Origin: Chitinophaga filiformis
GTDB taxonomy: Bacteria > Bacteroidota > Bacteroidia > Chitinophagales > Chitinophagaceae
Length of the DNA stretch: 64,000 nucleotides
Reading direction: 5' to 3'
NCBI RefSeq assembly: GCF_021646545.1
Contig: NZ_JAKIRP010000001.1
Span: 682,001 to 746,000, forward strand
A program made the position numbers and the translations under genes. The notes below the pieces were generated by a model, which saw only the letters and a program-made list of their open reading frames with translations, had not been told where the DNA came from and searched no databases. Of the stretch, positions 8,767-15,440 are shown in pieces; positions within the stretch are counted from its first letter, which is position 1, and every line of letters begins with the position of its first letter.

Positions 8767-9210
8767 TTACTCTTTGTCTTTTATGTTTACCCACTCTTTG
8801 TCAGCCTTCTCAATAAATCCTTTTGTATCCTTTATCCAGTTTTCTCTAACCTTCGCATCGTAATTGAAATACAGCTTGTCGTCCACAATAGTCCAGGTAT
8901 CTGTTTCGGTAGGTGCTTTATGTCCGTGAGCAGTACCGTAGGCGCAGTACCCACCATACTGTGGCGCATAATGTTCCGGGTTGGCCTTGAAGCTGTCGAG
9001 ATTCTCTTTAGAAGAGAACAGCCATTGCGCATCTTTCCAGGTATATGACAGTTCCTCAGTACCCTTTACCGCTTTCTGCTCTCTGAAGAACGCAACAGGA
9101 TCATATCCTTTAATGGCTTTGCCTTCCGGCGAAAAAATCTCTCTTTTTTGCGCATTGCTGCCACATGCTGCAAGAAATAATATGAAGGTGGCGATGAATA
9201 GATTCCTCAT
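8767..9210 (-). CDS. YHS-domain lipoprotein
   Basis: The 147-aa protein has a lipoprotein signal peptide ending in LAAC (Cys16), so it is anchored after export. The body carries a YHS-like motif: IKGYDPVAFF, then NPEHYAPQYGGYCAYGTAHG. YHS domains are small, often metal-associated modules found in copper ATPases and metal-binding proteins. A second secreted YHS protein (9235-9705) lies 24 nt upstream, and the two are clearly paralogous (both have GYDPVA, NPE-Y-P-YGGYCAY and a K-Y-FYN-like strand). They probably arose by tandem duplication. Confidence 0.85.
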   Translation of the reverse strand: MRNLFIATFILFLAACGSNAQKREIFSPEGKAIKGYDPVAFFREQKAVKGTEELSYTWKDAQWLFSSKENLDSFKANPEHYAPQYGGYCAYGTAHGHKAPTETDTWTIVDDKLYFNYDAKVRENWIKDTKGFIEKADKEWVNIKDKE

Positions 9211-9234
9211 TTTGATATTTTTAGATTGATGTGG

Positions 9235-9705
9235 TTATTTGACAAATTTGGTCCAGTTCTTATCCGCGTTACTCTTTAAATGCACTTCGTCCTTGTTCCA
9301 TTTTTCAAGCGTATTATTGAAGTACTTGTTATAAAAGACGTGGAGTTTACCGTCTACTATCTTGAATGTTTTGGGGTTGATCTCCACTTTCTCGCCGGTA
9401 GCGCCCATTGCATAGGCGCACCATCCGCCGTATAACGGTTCATATTTCTCAGGATTGGTTTTAAACGTCTTCCTGTGTTCTTCCGATGCAAAGCGGTATG
9501 TTACGCCATTATATACTGTGGCGATATCCTTATTGCCTTCAACGGCTTTATGATCGGTGAAGTAGGCCACAGGATCATATCCCTGCAGGGCTAACCCTGA
9601 TTTGTCTACATTGTATTCTTTCCTGCGTACATCTGCTGTCTGTTGTGCTGAGGCGCCGGTTACAAATGCCAATGCCAGCACCAGTACAGTAATTACCTTT
9701 TTCAT
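9235..9705 (-). CDS. Secreted YHS-domain protein, first gene of the operon
   Basis: The 156-aa protein begins at the ATG at 9705, giving a clean signal peptide (MKKVITVLVLALAF, cleavage after ASA). A longer frame to 9831 would read through the promoter and is rejected. The YHS signature is GYDPVAYF plus NPEKYEPLYGGWCAYAMG. This is the promoter-proximal gene of YHS-YHS-DoxX-DinB-NRDE/ATP-grasp-LysE. Unlike its neighbour it has no lipobox, so it should be free in the periplasm. Similar secreted YHS proteins are common in Bacteroidota without a known function. Confidence 0.85.
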   Translation of the reverse strand: MKKVITVLVLALAFVTGASAQQTADVRRKEYNVDKSGLALQGYDPVAYFTDHKAVEGNKDIATVYNGVTYRFASEEHRKTFKTNPEKYEPLYGGWCAYAMGATGEKVEINPKTFKIVDGKLHVFYNKYFNNTLEKWNKDEVHLKSNADKNWTKFVK

Positions 9706-9791
9706 GATTGCTGTAGTTTTAAAGAATGTGTGTTTTGAATGAAGTGTTGTCTTCGGATAACAGATCTGTTTTCTGTTGCCTGACAACATTG

Positions 9792-9861
9792 TAAAACTAC
9801 TGTGACCAGCGGCCCCGAAAAATGCCGGCACTTCCCGAAGACTTGTCTAAACTGCCCGAAG
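9792..9861 (-). promoter_or_regulatory. Promoter and 21-bp-spaced tandem operator of the YHS operon
   Basis: On the plus strand two direct repeats, ACTTCCCGAAG (9830-9840) and ACTGCCCGAAG (9851-9861), are exactly 21 bp apart. In the direction of transcription (minus) they lie upstream of a near-consensus -7 element TAGTTTTA (9799-9792), with the proximal half-site next to the -33 region. Direct half-sites two helical turns apart are typical of AraC-family activators. The same arrangement recurs at 10113-10182. Confidence 0.6.
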
Positions 9862-9879
9862 CTGGGTAAGGGATCACGT

Positions 9880-10070
9880 TTACATTTCCGGAGGAGCATC
9901 CGGTTGAACATTCATGGTGCGTGTCAGCATATTGGAGATCATATTTGCCCCGATACATAATATAACATCCACGAGGTGGGCATCGGTGTAGCCCACTGCT
10001 ACAGCATGATCCACGATGCAGGCACACCCTGAAATATGCTTAACCCAGTTTGGGCATGGCTGGCGCTCAT
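9880..10070 (-). pseudogene. Decayed carboxymuconolactone decarboxylase / AhpD-like gene remnant
   Basis: The minus strand encodes AVGYTDAHLVDVILCIGAN followed by MISNMLTRTMNVQPDAPPEM and a stop at 9880. This resembles the C-terminal helix pair of CMD/AhpD-like peroxidase-related proteins (GYSxxxxLEVVLxxxxKTxSNYxNH). A short upstream open stretch from the ATG at 10070 (MSASHAQTGLSIFQGVPASW) is in another frame and stops after 23 residues. The N-terminal two thirds, with the redox cysteines, are missing. It appears to be an internally deleted, frameshifted gene that still has a consensus promoter and operator upstream. The family match is by eye. Confidence 0.5.
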
Positions 10071-10112
10071 AAATTCAATCTGTGATCTGCTACAGCTATT
10101 CGGACCAACATG

Positions 10113-10182
10113 CAAACCTATCGGGTATGTGCTGTTGAAGCAATGCCATCACTTCCCGATGAGTTATCCAGATTTCCCGAAA
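10113..10182 (-). promoter_or_regulatory. Second copy of the promoter/tandem-operator module
   Basis: Direct repeats ACTTCCCGATG (10151-10161) and ATTTCCCGAAA (10172-10182) are 21 bp apart, and a perfect -7 element TAGGTTTG (minus strand, 10120-10113) follows. The distance from the -7 centre to the proximal half-site is 34.5 bp, identical to the module at 9792-9861. The bases between the half-sites are also partly conserved. It would drive the decayed gene at 9880-10070. Confidence 0.6.
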
Positions 10183-10476
10183 TGACAGGAGGGGATGTTT
10201 TAGTGCTCCCACTTTTTACCGTTTCGCTCCGGCTTCCTGTGAATGGATCACTGGCGGGGCATTGCAATAGCTGTCGTGCGGTGCCAGTGGTGGCAACCAA
10301 GGCATTCCTGCGGGGATCATTAGTGCTGTATGTATTTGAACTACGGCGGATGCATATCGTAGGAGGAGAGGAAACGTGGAGTTACAATCGCCAGAAGTCA
10401 GGGATCAGGTTGAACACCTGGTAGTAATCCTTTCTCCGGTTCGGGAAGTACGCAATCGGCTTGCGATGAGCTTACT
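10183..10476. other. Intergenic stretch without a supported gene
   Basis: Open frames here (for example 10110-10424 plus and 10118-10300 minus) have no recognisable domain or ribosome site, and they run through the promoter module. A single TTCGGGAAGT half-site (10440-10449), in inverted orientation to the modules at 9830 and 10151, has no partner at 21 bp. Nothing else was recognised. Confidence 0.5.
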
Positions 10477-10520
10477 GAAAGGTCTCCAAAAGGGTACTAA
10501 AAGGGTATCAAAAGGGTATT
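10477..10520. repeat. Tandem 11-bp repeats (AAAAGGGTAYY)
   Basis: Three consecutive 11-bp units, AAAAGGGTACT, AAAAGGGTATC and AAAAGGGTATT (10488-10520), are preceded by a weaker unit (TGAAAGGTCTC). The period equals about one helical turn. They lie about 125 bp upstream of the hypothetical gene at 10645. A related 11-bp GGGT-containing array occurs at 44218-44333. Confidence 0.75.
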
Positions 10521-10644
10521 TATATATCCATTCGATATTGAAGTGATATCTAAATATCATTTTGTTGTCGATTATGGAAGCTTATCTGTACCTTAGAGAA
10601 GCGAAGCAATACACTTGTAATTAATAACCTCAAAAGACCTTTTT

Positions 10645-11184
10645 ATGGCCATTGTTAAAGACAATATCCTCCTTCAATTTGTACGGGGTACCCTCGGCAA
10701 ACAACTCACGATCTACGAACGGAATGGGCAGATCATTATGGCGACGAAACGCGGCCCTTCAAGGAAAAAGCCTACCCAAAAGCAGTTAGAAGCAAGGGAG
10801 AGGATGACCATTGCTTCGGCACGTGCGCAGCTAATGATGGCCGATCCGGAGGTGAAAGCCTATTATGCATCGCTGGCAGGGCCAGGACAAAATGCCTATA
10901 ATATGGCAGTGAAGGATGCTTACCGCAGTCCCGAGATCCAAAGTATCAGGTTAGAAAAGGAGGAGGTGGTAGTGACTGCCAAAAATGAATTCCGTGTAGC
11001 GGAAGTGGAGGTAAAGGTAGTAGACGCTGATGGTGTTGTTACTGAGAGTGGGCGGGCAGTTTTGGGCTGGAACGGCGTTGATTGGCATTATAAAGTAACT
11101 GCGCTGCCAGCAGGCGGTAAAGTCATTGTGGAAGTGGAAAATTTGCCAGGGAGATATACGGTGAAGGAATTGCTGCTTACATAA
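10645..11184 (+). CDS. Hypothetical protein (Bacteroidota-type, unknown function)
   Basis: The 179-aa protein has no signal peptide or membrane segment. The start MAIVKDNILLQFVRGTLGKQ resembles a group of short Bacteroidota hypothetical proteins that begin with a KDN/KGN-x-L-G-x-hGKQ pattern. It continues with a basic stretch (KRGPSRKKPTQKQLEARERM) and a helical part, then a C-terminal half rich in Val/Glu (LEKEEVVVTAKNEFRVAEVE) that looks like a beta-sandwich. I do not recognise a function. It stands alone, preceded by the 11-bp repeats, with an unrelated short open frame following it. Confidence 0.75.
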   Translation: MAIVKDNILLQFVRGTLGKQLTIYERNGQIIMATKRGPSRKKPTQKQLEARERMTIASARAQLMMADPEVKAYYASLAGPGQNAYNMAVKDAYRSPEIQSIRLEKEEVVVTAKNEFRVAEVEVKVVDADGVVTESGRAVLGWNGVDWHYKVTALPAGGKVIVEVENLPGRYTVKELLLT

Positions 11185-11207
11185 AAAACGTCGTCACTGC
11201 TTACGAA

Positions 11208-11468
11208 TTGCTTCTTTCTGATTGGAGAGTTTTGCCTGCATATCTGCAACATTCTCCAATTTGCCAGCCAACAAGAATTATTTTGATAGGTGTTGTTCCC
11301 TCCTTAAAAGCGGGTAGGCGTAGCCTTGCCCCCAGGGTTTTCAACTTTATCCCGGAAAAAGCAAAAATCTTTGAATCGGTTGAAACTATCCTGACAAAGG
11401 CTCAGGAAACTACAGAAAAGCTTCATCACCGATTGAACGGACAACGTACGATACCTCCAAAGATTTAA
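11208..11468 (+). CDS. Possible small protein, doubtful
   Basis: An 86-codon open frame begins 24 nt after the preceding gene. The middle is rich in Ala, Arg and Ser (SLKAGRRSLAPRVFNF) and the end is helical and charged (EKAKIFESVETILTKAQETT). No domain, signal peptide or clear ribosome site is visible. It could be a real small gene or a chance frame in a spacer before the tRNA terminator. Confidence 0.25.
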   Translation: MLLSDWRVLPAYLQHSPICQPTRIILIGVVPSLKAGRRSLAPRVFNFIPEKAKIFESVETILTKAQETTEKLHHRLNGQRTIPPKI

Positions 11469-11504
11469 TTAAATAGATGTCAGGTAATTGGTTAGGTAAG
11501 CATT

Positions 11505-11543
11505 AAAAAAGGCTTTCAGCCGATCAGCTGAAAGCCTTTTTAT
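11505..11543. terminator. Bidirectional terminator downstream of the tRNA gene
   Basis: The stem AAAAGGCTTTCAGC / GCTGAAAGCCTTTT around a 4-base loop has T-runs on both strands. It lies directly downstream of the minus-strand tRNA and also closes the plus-strand transcript. Confidence 0.85.
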
Positions 11544-11547
11544 TTCG

Positions 11548-11621
11548 TGGTCCCACCAGGGCATGATCCTGGGACCCCCTGATTATGAGTCAGGTGCTCT
11601 AACCAACTGAGCTATAGGACC
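11548..11621 (-). tRNA. tRNA with anticodon CAU (elongator Met or Ile-lysidine)
   Basis: The 74-nt cloverleaf reads on the minus strand: acceptor GGTCCTA / TGGGACC, D-arm GCTC/GAGC, anticodon arm CCTGA-CTCATAA-TCAGG, T-stem CCAGG/CCTGG, discriminator A; CCA is not encoded. The anticodon is CAU. The acceptor pairs C4-G69 and C5-G68 are those that TilS uses in E. coli to recognise tRNA-Ile(CAU), so Met and Ile2 cannot be separated by eye; the C1-A72 mismatch of initiators is absent. The T-loop reads ATCATGC, lacking both T54 and A58, which is unusual. Confidence 0.92.
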
Positions 11622-11775
11622 TGTTCTTTGCAGAACGAATATTTTGAAACTTTCTCGTGGGTTCCCTTTTTCAGGGAGGGCAAAATTAATTATTTTTTAT
11701 TCAATTATCCAATCATTTCTGAATTTTTTGTTCCCGGCACATAAATTTGCACTTTCTCATTCAGCAGTTCATATA

Positions 11776-12390
11776 ATGAAAGGTATTAAACACATCATCT
11801 TCGATCTGGGCGGGGTTATAATTAATCTTAATTACCAACTGACTTACAAGGCGTTTGAAGACCTCGGGGTAAAAGAGTTCACCAGTTTATACAACCAGTT
11901 TACGCTAACCACGGTGTTTAACGATTTGGAGACCGGCAAGATCGAACCGGAAGTATTTCTGAATGAGATGCAGCAACACACAGCGCCGGGCACCACGCAC
12001 CAGCAGATCATTGATGCATGGAATGCGATGCTGCTGGACTTTCCGCTACGCAGGTTGCAGATATTACAGCAGTTAAGGCAGCATTATGGGCTATACCTGT
12101 TAAGCAATACGAATGCTATTCACCTGGATGCCTTTAATAAAATATTACAGGACAGCAGGGGAATACCTTCCCTGGCATCTTTTTTTGATAAAGCTTATTA
12201 TTCTCACCTGATCGGGTTACGCAAGCCTGAGAAGGAGGCATATCAGTTTGTGCTGGATGAGAATGGCCTGGATCCCGCCGAGACATTATTTATAGATGAC
12301 ACACTTCCCAATGTTGAAGGCGCCAGGGTTGTTGGCATACAAACAATCCATCTCCTGCCGCCTAAGACGATAGCAGATATCTTCAGGTAA
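11776..12390 (+). CDS. HAD-superfamily hydrolase, subfamily IA (YihX-like phosphatase)
   Basis: The 204-aa cytosolic phosphatase starts at the ATG at 11776; the longer frame from 11644 runs through the promoter region and is rejected. HAD motifs are clear: motif I FDLGGVII with the nucleophilic Asp followed by Leu-Gly-Gly, as in the YihX group, motif II LSNTNAIH, motif III lysine in GLRKPEKEAY, and motif IV FIDDTLPNV. YihX in E. coli dephosphorylates glucose-1-phosphate; the substrate here is unknown. A TAAATTTG element at 11742-11749 could be its -7 box. It converges with the DUF4834 gene 10 bp further on. Confidence 0.9.
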   Translation: MKGIKHIIFDLGGVIINLNYQLTYKAFEDLGVKEFTSLYNQFTLTTVFNDLETGKIEPEVFLNEMQQHTAPGTTHQQIIDAWNAMLLDFPLRRLQILQQLRQHYGLYLLSNTNAIHLDAFNKILQDSRGIPSLASFFDKAYYSHLIGLRKPEKEAYQFVLDENGLDPAETLFIDDTLPNVEGARVVGIQTIHLLPPKTIADIFR

Positions 12391-12399
12391 CAGTGAAGA

Positions 12400-12651
12400 C
12401 TATTTGATTTCTTCAAAATCCAGGTAATCTCCTTTGTCCGCGTTTTTAGGGGCGGAGCGCTGTTGCTGCGTCTGGGCAGCCTGTCTCTGGGCTTGTTCCT
12501 GTTGCTGGTATTGACGACGAAGATGCTCCTGGATATCTCCCATCTGTCTGCGTACATGTTTGGTTGACTGATATACAGGCACGATGAAGTCGAATACAAA
12601 TTTGTACAGCAACCAGAACACAAATGCTAGAAATGCGTATTTCAGTATCAT
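12400..12651 (-). CDS. DUF4834-type small membrane protein
   Basis: The 83-aa protein has one N-terminal transmembrane helix (YAFLAFVFWLLYKFVFDF) followed by a charged, Gln-rich cytoplasmic tail (HLRRQYQQQEQAQRQAAQTQ) ending in acidic residues. It matches the Bacteroidota-only DUF4834 family by layout and size. The function is unknown. It converges with the HAD gene. Confidence 0.7.
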   Translation of the reverse strand: MILKYAFLAFVFWLLYKFVFDFIVPVYQSTKHVRRQMGDIQEHLRRQYQQQEQAQRQAAQTQQQRSAPKNADKGDYLDFEEIK

Positions 12652-12741
12652 GTAACAAATGTAGCAGTTAATCTGCTTTCTGGGCAGAGAAAATTCGGCC
12701 TTTAGGTTTTCTTTAACAGCCGGAAAAGCAGATCAACCTGG

Positions 12742-13086
12742 TTATAAACCCAGCAGTGCCGCGCTTTGAAGAGCAGCCTTTTTGTTGTACTCCCAGGTCA
12801 GTTTACGGTAGTTGATTGCATCAACAATGGTACCGATCCAGCACAAACCTATTGTCAAAATATATAATATCCCCATGCCGATCTGGTTGATCAGGAAGCG
12901 GTGGATACCGGCCGGACCGATCAAACCGACGAGGCAGCAGATAAGAATGACCTGGGGATCTTTTCTCCGCCCTTGATAAATAGCCAGGAAACGCTGACGG
13001 GTTTCAATGGAATAGTCGCGGGTAAGTTCCTGCAGCCATAAAAGCTCTTCCTGTTCAATACCCGGTAAGCTGATAAAATCTGTCAT
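12742..13086 (-). CDS. TM2-domain membrane protein
   Basis: The 114-aa protein has an N-terminal soluble helical part and two C-terminal membrane helices in the TM2 pattern: the first helix leads into GPAGIHRFLINQIGMGILY, with the Gly-x-His-Arg-Phe turn, and the second is LTIGLCWIGTIVDAIN. The family function is unknown. Its start overlaps the end of the DUF2752 gene by 4 nt (ATGA), so the two are translationally coupled; the pairing of TM2 and DUF2752 is common in Bacteroidota. Confidence 0.82.
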   Translation of the reverse strand: MTDFISLPGIEQEELLWLQELTRDYSIETRQRFLAIYQGRRKDPQVILICCLVGLIGPAGIHRFLINQIGMGILYILTIGLCWIGTIVDAINYRKLTWEYNKKAALQSAALLGL

Positions 13087-13400
13087 GTATAGTGGTTTTT
13101 AAGTTCCGCAAAAGATTGCCATTGCAGTCTGGCGAGCTGGAAGGTCCGGTATGTTAATATCAATACAGCGAACGGGCCCAGGGGGTGATTTTTCAGGCAG
13201 GTGCGCCATTCTCCATGTAGCAAAAAGTGAATGGAATGTCCCAGGCCACATCCGGGGCACCAGGGTATTCCCATTCTTTTTAACATACAGCAACTGGCGT
13301 TGCTGGCCTGGTGTGGATCCATGAAAAATAAAAGCGATAGGGCCGCTGGCCATATCATCAACTCTATATTAACATGTTGTATGTATGCTTTAATTTGCAT
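13083..13400 (-). CDS. DUF2752 membrane protein
   Basis: The 105-aa protein contains the DUF2752 hallmark CPGCGLGHS (around residues 48-56) between hydrophobic stretches. The two cysteines could bind a metal or form a disulfide; function is unknown. It is the first gene of a two-gene unit with the TM2 protein. It is divergent from rimP, with about 180 bp between the two starts. Confidence 0.8.
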   Translation of the reverse strand: MQIKAYIQHVNIELMIWPAALSLLFFMDPHQASNASCCMLKRMGIPWCPGCGLGHSIHFLLHGEWRTCLKNHPLGPFAVLILTYRTFQLARLQWQSFAELKNHYT

Positions 13401-13500
13401 ATTTCGTATTAGGGGCGCAGTTATTATTTTTTTTCGGAATCTGTGCGGACAGGGCGTTTTCTCTCGTGAAATTATTTCTTACAAGTTAAAGAAAATGTTC

Positions 13501-13527
13501 TTGGATCAAAATAAAATCCTAATTTTG
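13501..13527 (+). promoter_or_regulatory. Promoter of rimP-nusA-infB
   Basis: A consensus -7 element TAATTTTG (13520-13527) has a TTG at 13501-13503 upstream. The spacing (19 nt start to start) is shorter than at other promoters here. The predicted start near 13534 gives a leader of about 48 nt that consists largely of the hairpin at 13548-13581. Confidence 0.5.
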
Positions 13528-13547
13528 CATAGGAAAATGATACTAAC

Positions 13548-13581
13548 GAAGGGGACTGAGCGGTCCCCTTCTCGTTTTTTT
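13548..13581 (+). terminator. Terminator-like hairpin abutting the rimP start codon
   Basis: A perfect 9-bp GC-rich stem (GAAGGGGAC / GTCCCCTTC, loop TGAGCG) is followed by TCG and seven T residues that run straight into the rimP ATG. It has all the features of an intrinsic terminator but lies inside the leader, after the promoter at 13501-13527. Attenuation of the operon is the likely role; it leaves no room for a Shine-Dalgarno sequence. Confidence 0.65.
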
Positions 13582-14046
13582 ATGGCAAATGAACAAGTAA
13601 TAATAAACATCCGGGACCTGGCAACAGAAATGCTTGCTCCTTATCCGGAATACTTCGTAGTAGATGTGCGGATAAAGCCCACAAACAACATAAAACTCTT
13701 TGTAGACGGGGATAATGGCGTACCGGTAGATAAGCTGGTCGCATTTAACCGGAACCTGTACACCAGGCTTGAAGGTGCCAATTTGTTCCCAGACAACGAT
13801 TTTTCCCTGGAAGTATCCTCTCCCGGACTAGATGAGCCGCTGAAACTTCACCGTCAATATGTTAAGAACATTGGTCGTAAAGTAGCTGTTACTTTATTGG
13901 ATAACTCTGAAAAAGAGGGTACCCTGCTGGCCGTTTCGGAAGAAAAGGTGACGATTGAGGAGCTGATTGGCAAGAAAAAAGAGAAAAAAACAACTGAAAT
14001 AAATTTAAGTGAAATAAAGCACACGAAGGTGTGCATCGTGTTTTAA
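13582..14046 (+). CDS. rimP: Ribosome maturation factor RimP
   Basis: The 154-aa cytosolic protein is needed for 30S subunit maturation. The N-terminal domain has FVVDVRIKPTNNIKLFVDGD, and the signature SLEVSSPGLDEPLKLHRQY is complete, with the C-terminal SH3-like domain ending in LSEIKHTKVCIVF. The ATG at 13582 is chosen because the frame upstream (to 13231) runs through the promoter and hairpin. nusA starts 22 nt after the stop. The order rimP-nusA-infB is the near-universal bacterial one. Confidence 0.95.
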   Translation: MANEQVIINIRDLATEMLAPYPEYFVVDVRIKPTNNIKLFVDGDNGVPVDKLVAFNRNLYTRLEGANLFPDNDFSLEVSSPGLDEPLKLHRQYVKNIGRKVAVTLLDNSEKEGTLLAVSEEKVTIEELIGKKKEKKTTEINLSEIKHTKVCIVF

Positions 14047-14068
14047 AATATAATAATATAACCGAAAC

Positions 14069-15316
14069 ATGGCTAGTATTAACCTGATTGAGTCATTCAC
14101 GGAGTTTAAGGAAGCGGAAAACATTGACCGCCCTACGTTGATGAAAGTGTTGGAAGACGTGTTCAAAACTCTTCTCCGTAAAAAGTATGGCTCTGATGAG
14201 AACTTTGACGTGATTGTAAATACTGAGAAAGGTGACCTGGAAATTTTACGCCGCCGTACCATTGTTGCAGATGGTGAGGTTGAAGATGATAATGCCCAGA
14301 TTGCCTATTCGGAAGCCATTTTGGTTGAACCAGACTACCAGGTAGGGGAAGACCTTTACGAGGAAGTGGAGATCATGGATTTTGGCCGCAGGGCCATCCT
14401 GGCTGCAAAGCAGACCCTCTCCGCCCGTATTGGCGACCTTAAAAAGAACATTCTTGTAAAGAAATATGCCGACCGTGTAGGAGAAATTGTAACAGGTGAA
14501 GTCTACCAGGTATGGAAAAAAGAAGTTTTATTGCTTGATGATGAAAGGAATGAGTTAATTTTACCTAAATCTGAACAAATTCCTACCGATTATTTCAAGA
14601 AAGGGGAAAATGTAAGGGCAGTAGTGAAAAAAGTGGAGATGAAGAATAACGCTCCGCTTATCATTCTTTCCCGCACCCATCCGACCTTCCTGGCTAAATT
14701 GCTGGAAATTGAAGTTCCCGAGATCTTTGACGGCCTAATCGTAATCAAGAAAATAGTACGCGAACCTGGAGAAAGAGCTAAAGTGGCTGTTGAATCCTAT
14801 GACGACCGCATTGACCCTGTCGGTGCCTGCGTAGGTATGAAGGGAAGTCGTATACATGGGATTGTACGCGAGTTGCGTAACGAAAACATAGATATCATCA
14901 ACTATACCTCTAATATACAATTGTTGATCCAGCGTGCATTGACGCCCGCAAGGATCAGCCGTATGGAAGTGGATAATGATAATAAATATGCTTCTGTTTT
15001 CCTCAAAGCAGATCAGGTGTCCCTGGCAATCGGTAAAAAAGGTGTCAATATTAAACTGGCCTGCGAATTGACGGGTTATGAGATTGATGTCTTCCGTGAT
15101 GAAGAACAGGAACAGGCTGAATATGACATTGACCTGGGAGAATTCTCCGATGAAATCGAAGAATGGGTACTGGATGAACTCAAACGTATTGGTTGTGACA
15201 CTGCCCGCAGTGTACTTGACCTGACTGTTGAGGAGCTGGTACGTCGCTCAGATCTTGAAGAGGAAACTGTAAGCGAGGTAAGAAGAATACTACAGGAAGA
15301 ATTTGATAAAGAGTAG
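14069..15316 (+). CDS. nusA: Transcription termination/antitermination factor NusA
   Basis: NusA binds RNA polymerase and nascent RNA and controls pausing, termination and antitermination. The 415-aa protein has the N-terminal polymerase-binding domain (1-~125), an S1 domain with ILVKKYADRVGEIVTGEVYQ (about 130-200), and two KH domains, with GACVGMKGSRIHGIVREL and VSLAIGKKGVNIKLACEL carrying the GxxG loops. The C-terminus has a short helix-hairpin-helix segment (LKRIGCDTARSVLDLTVEEL) instead of the acidic repeats of E. coli NusA, as usual in Bacteroidota. The terminator-like leader in front of the operon is a plausible target for autoregulation. Confidence 0.97.
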   Translation: MASINLIESFTEFKEAENIDRPTLMKVLEDVFKTLLRKKYGSDENFDVIVNTEKGDLEILRRRTIVADGEVEDDNAQIAYSEAILVEPDYQVGEDLYEEVEIMDFGRRAILAAKQTLSARIGDLKKNILVKKYADRVGEIVTGEVYQVWKKEVLLLDDERNELILPKSEQIPTDYFKKGENVRAVVKKVEMKNNAPLIILSRTHPTFLAKLLEIEVPEIFDGLIVIKKIVREPGERAKVAVESYDDRIDPVGACVGMKGSRIHGIVRELRNENIDIINYTSNIQLLIQRALTPARISRMEVDNDNKYASVFLKADQVSLAIGKKGVNIKLACELTGYEIDVFRDEEQEQAEYDIDLGEFSDEIEEWVLDELKRIGCDTARSVLDLTVEELVRRSDLEEETVSEVRRILQEEFDKE

Positions 15317-15396
15317 GTTCACACCACAACTTCCCCGGGATGTGGGCTTGCTTGACAGAAAGTATTTTTTAGTTATTGTTAATTGTTAAAAAGGAG

Positions 15397-15414
15397 TCCC
15401 GTTAGCTAACGGGA
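15397..15414. repeat. Perfect 18-bp palindrome upstream of infB
   Basis: TCCCGTTAGCTAACGGGA is fully self-complementary and lies in the 124-bp nusA-infB gap, 26 bp before the infB start. As RNA it would form a stem of up to about 8 bp; no T-run follows, so it is not a standard terminator. It may be a processing or regulatory hairpin. Confidence 0.6.
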
Positions 15415-15440
15415 AAAATGGGGAGGCCCGAGATTACAAT

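Noticed and set aside
9235..9831. Longer YHS protein of 198 aa
   Set aside because: The added 42 residues run through the promoter and precede a perfect signal peptide that starts at 9705.
10110..10424. 104-aa open frame on the plus strand
   Set aside because: No domain or ribosome site, and it runs through the second operator/promoter module.
11644..11775. N-terminal extension of the HAD phosphatase
   Set aside because: The extension covers the promoter-like TAAATTTG element; the HAD motif I begins right after the ATG at 11776.
13231..13581. 117-residue N-terminal extension of RimP
   Set aside because: It spans the opposite-strand DUF2752 start, the promoter and the hairpin; RimP family length fits the start at 13582.
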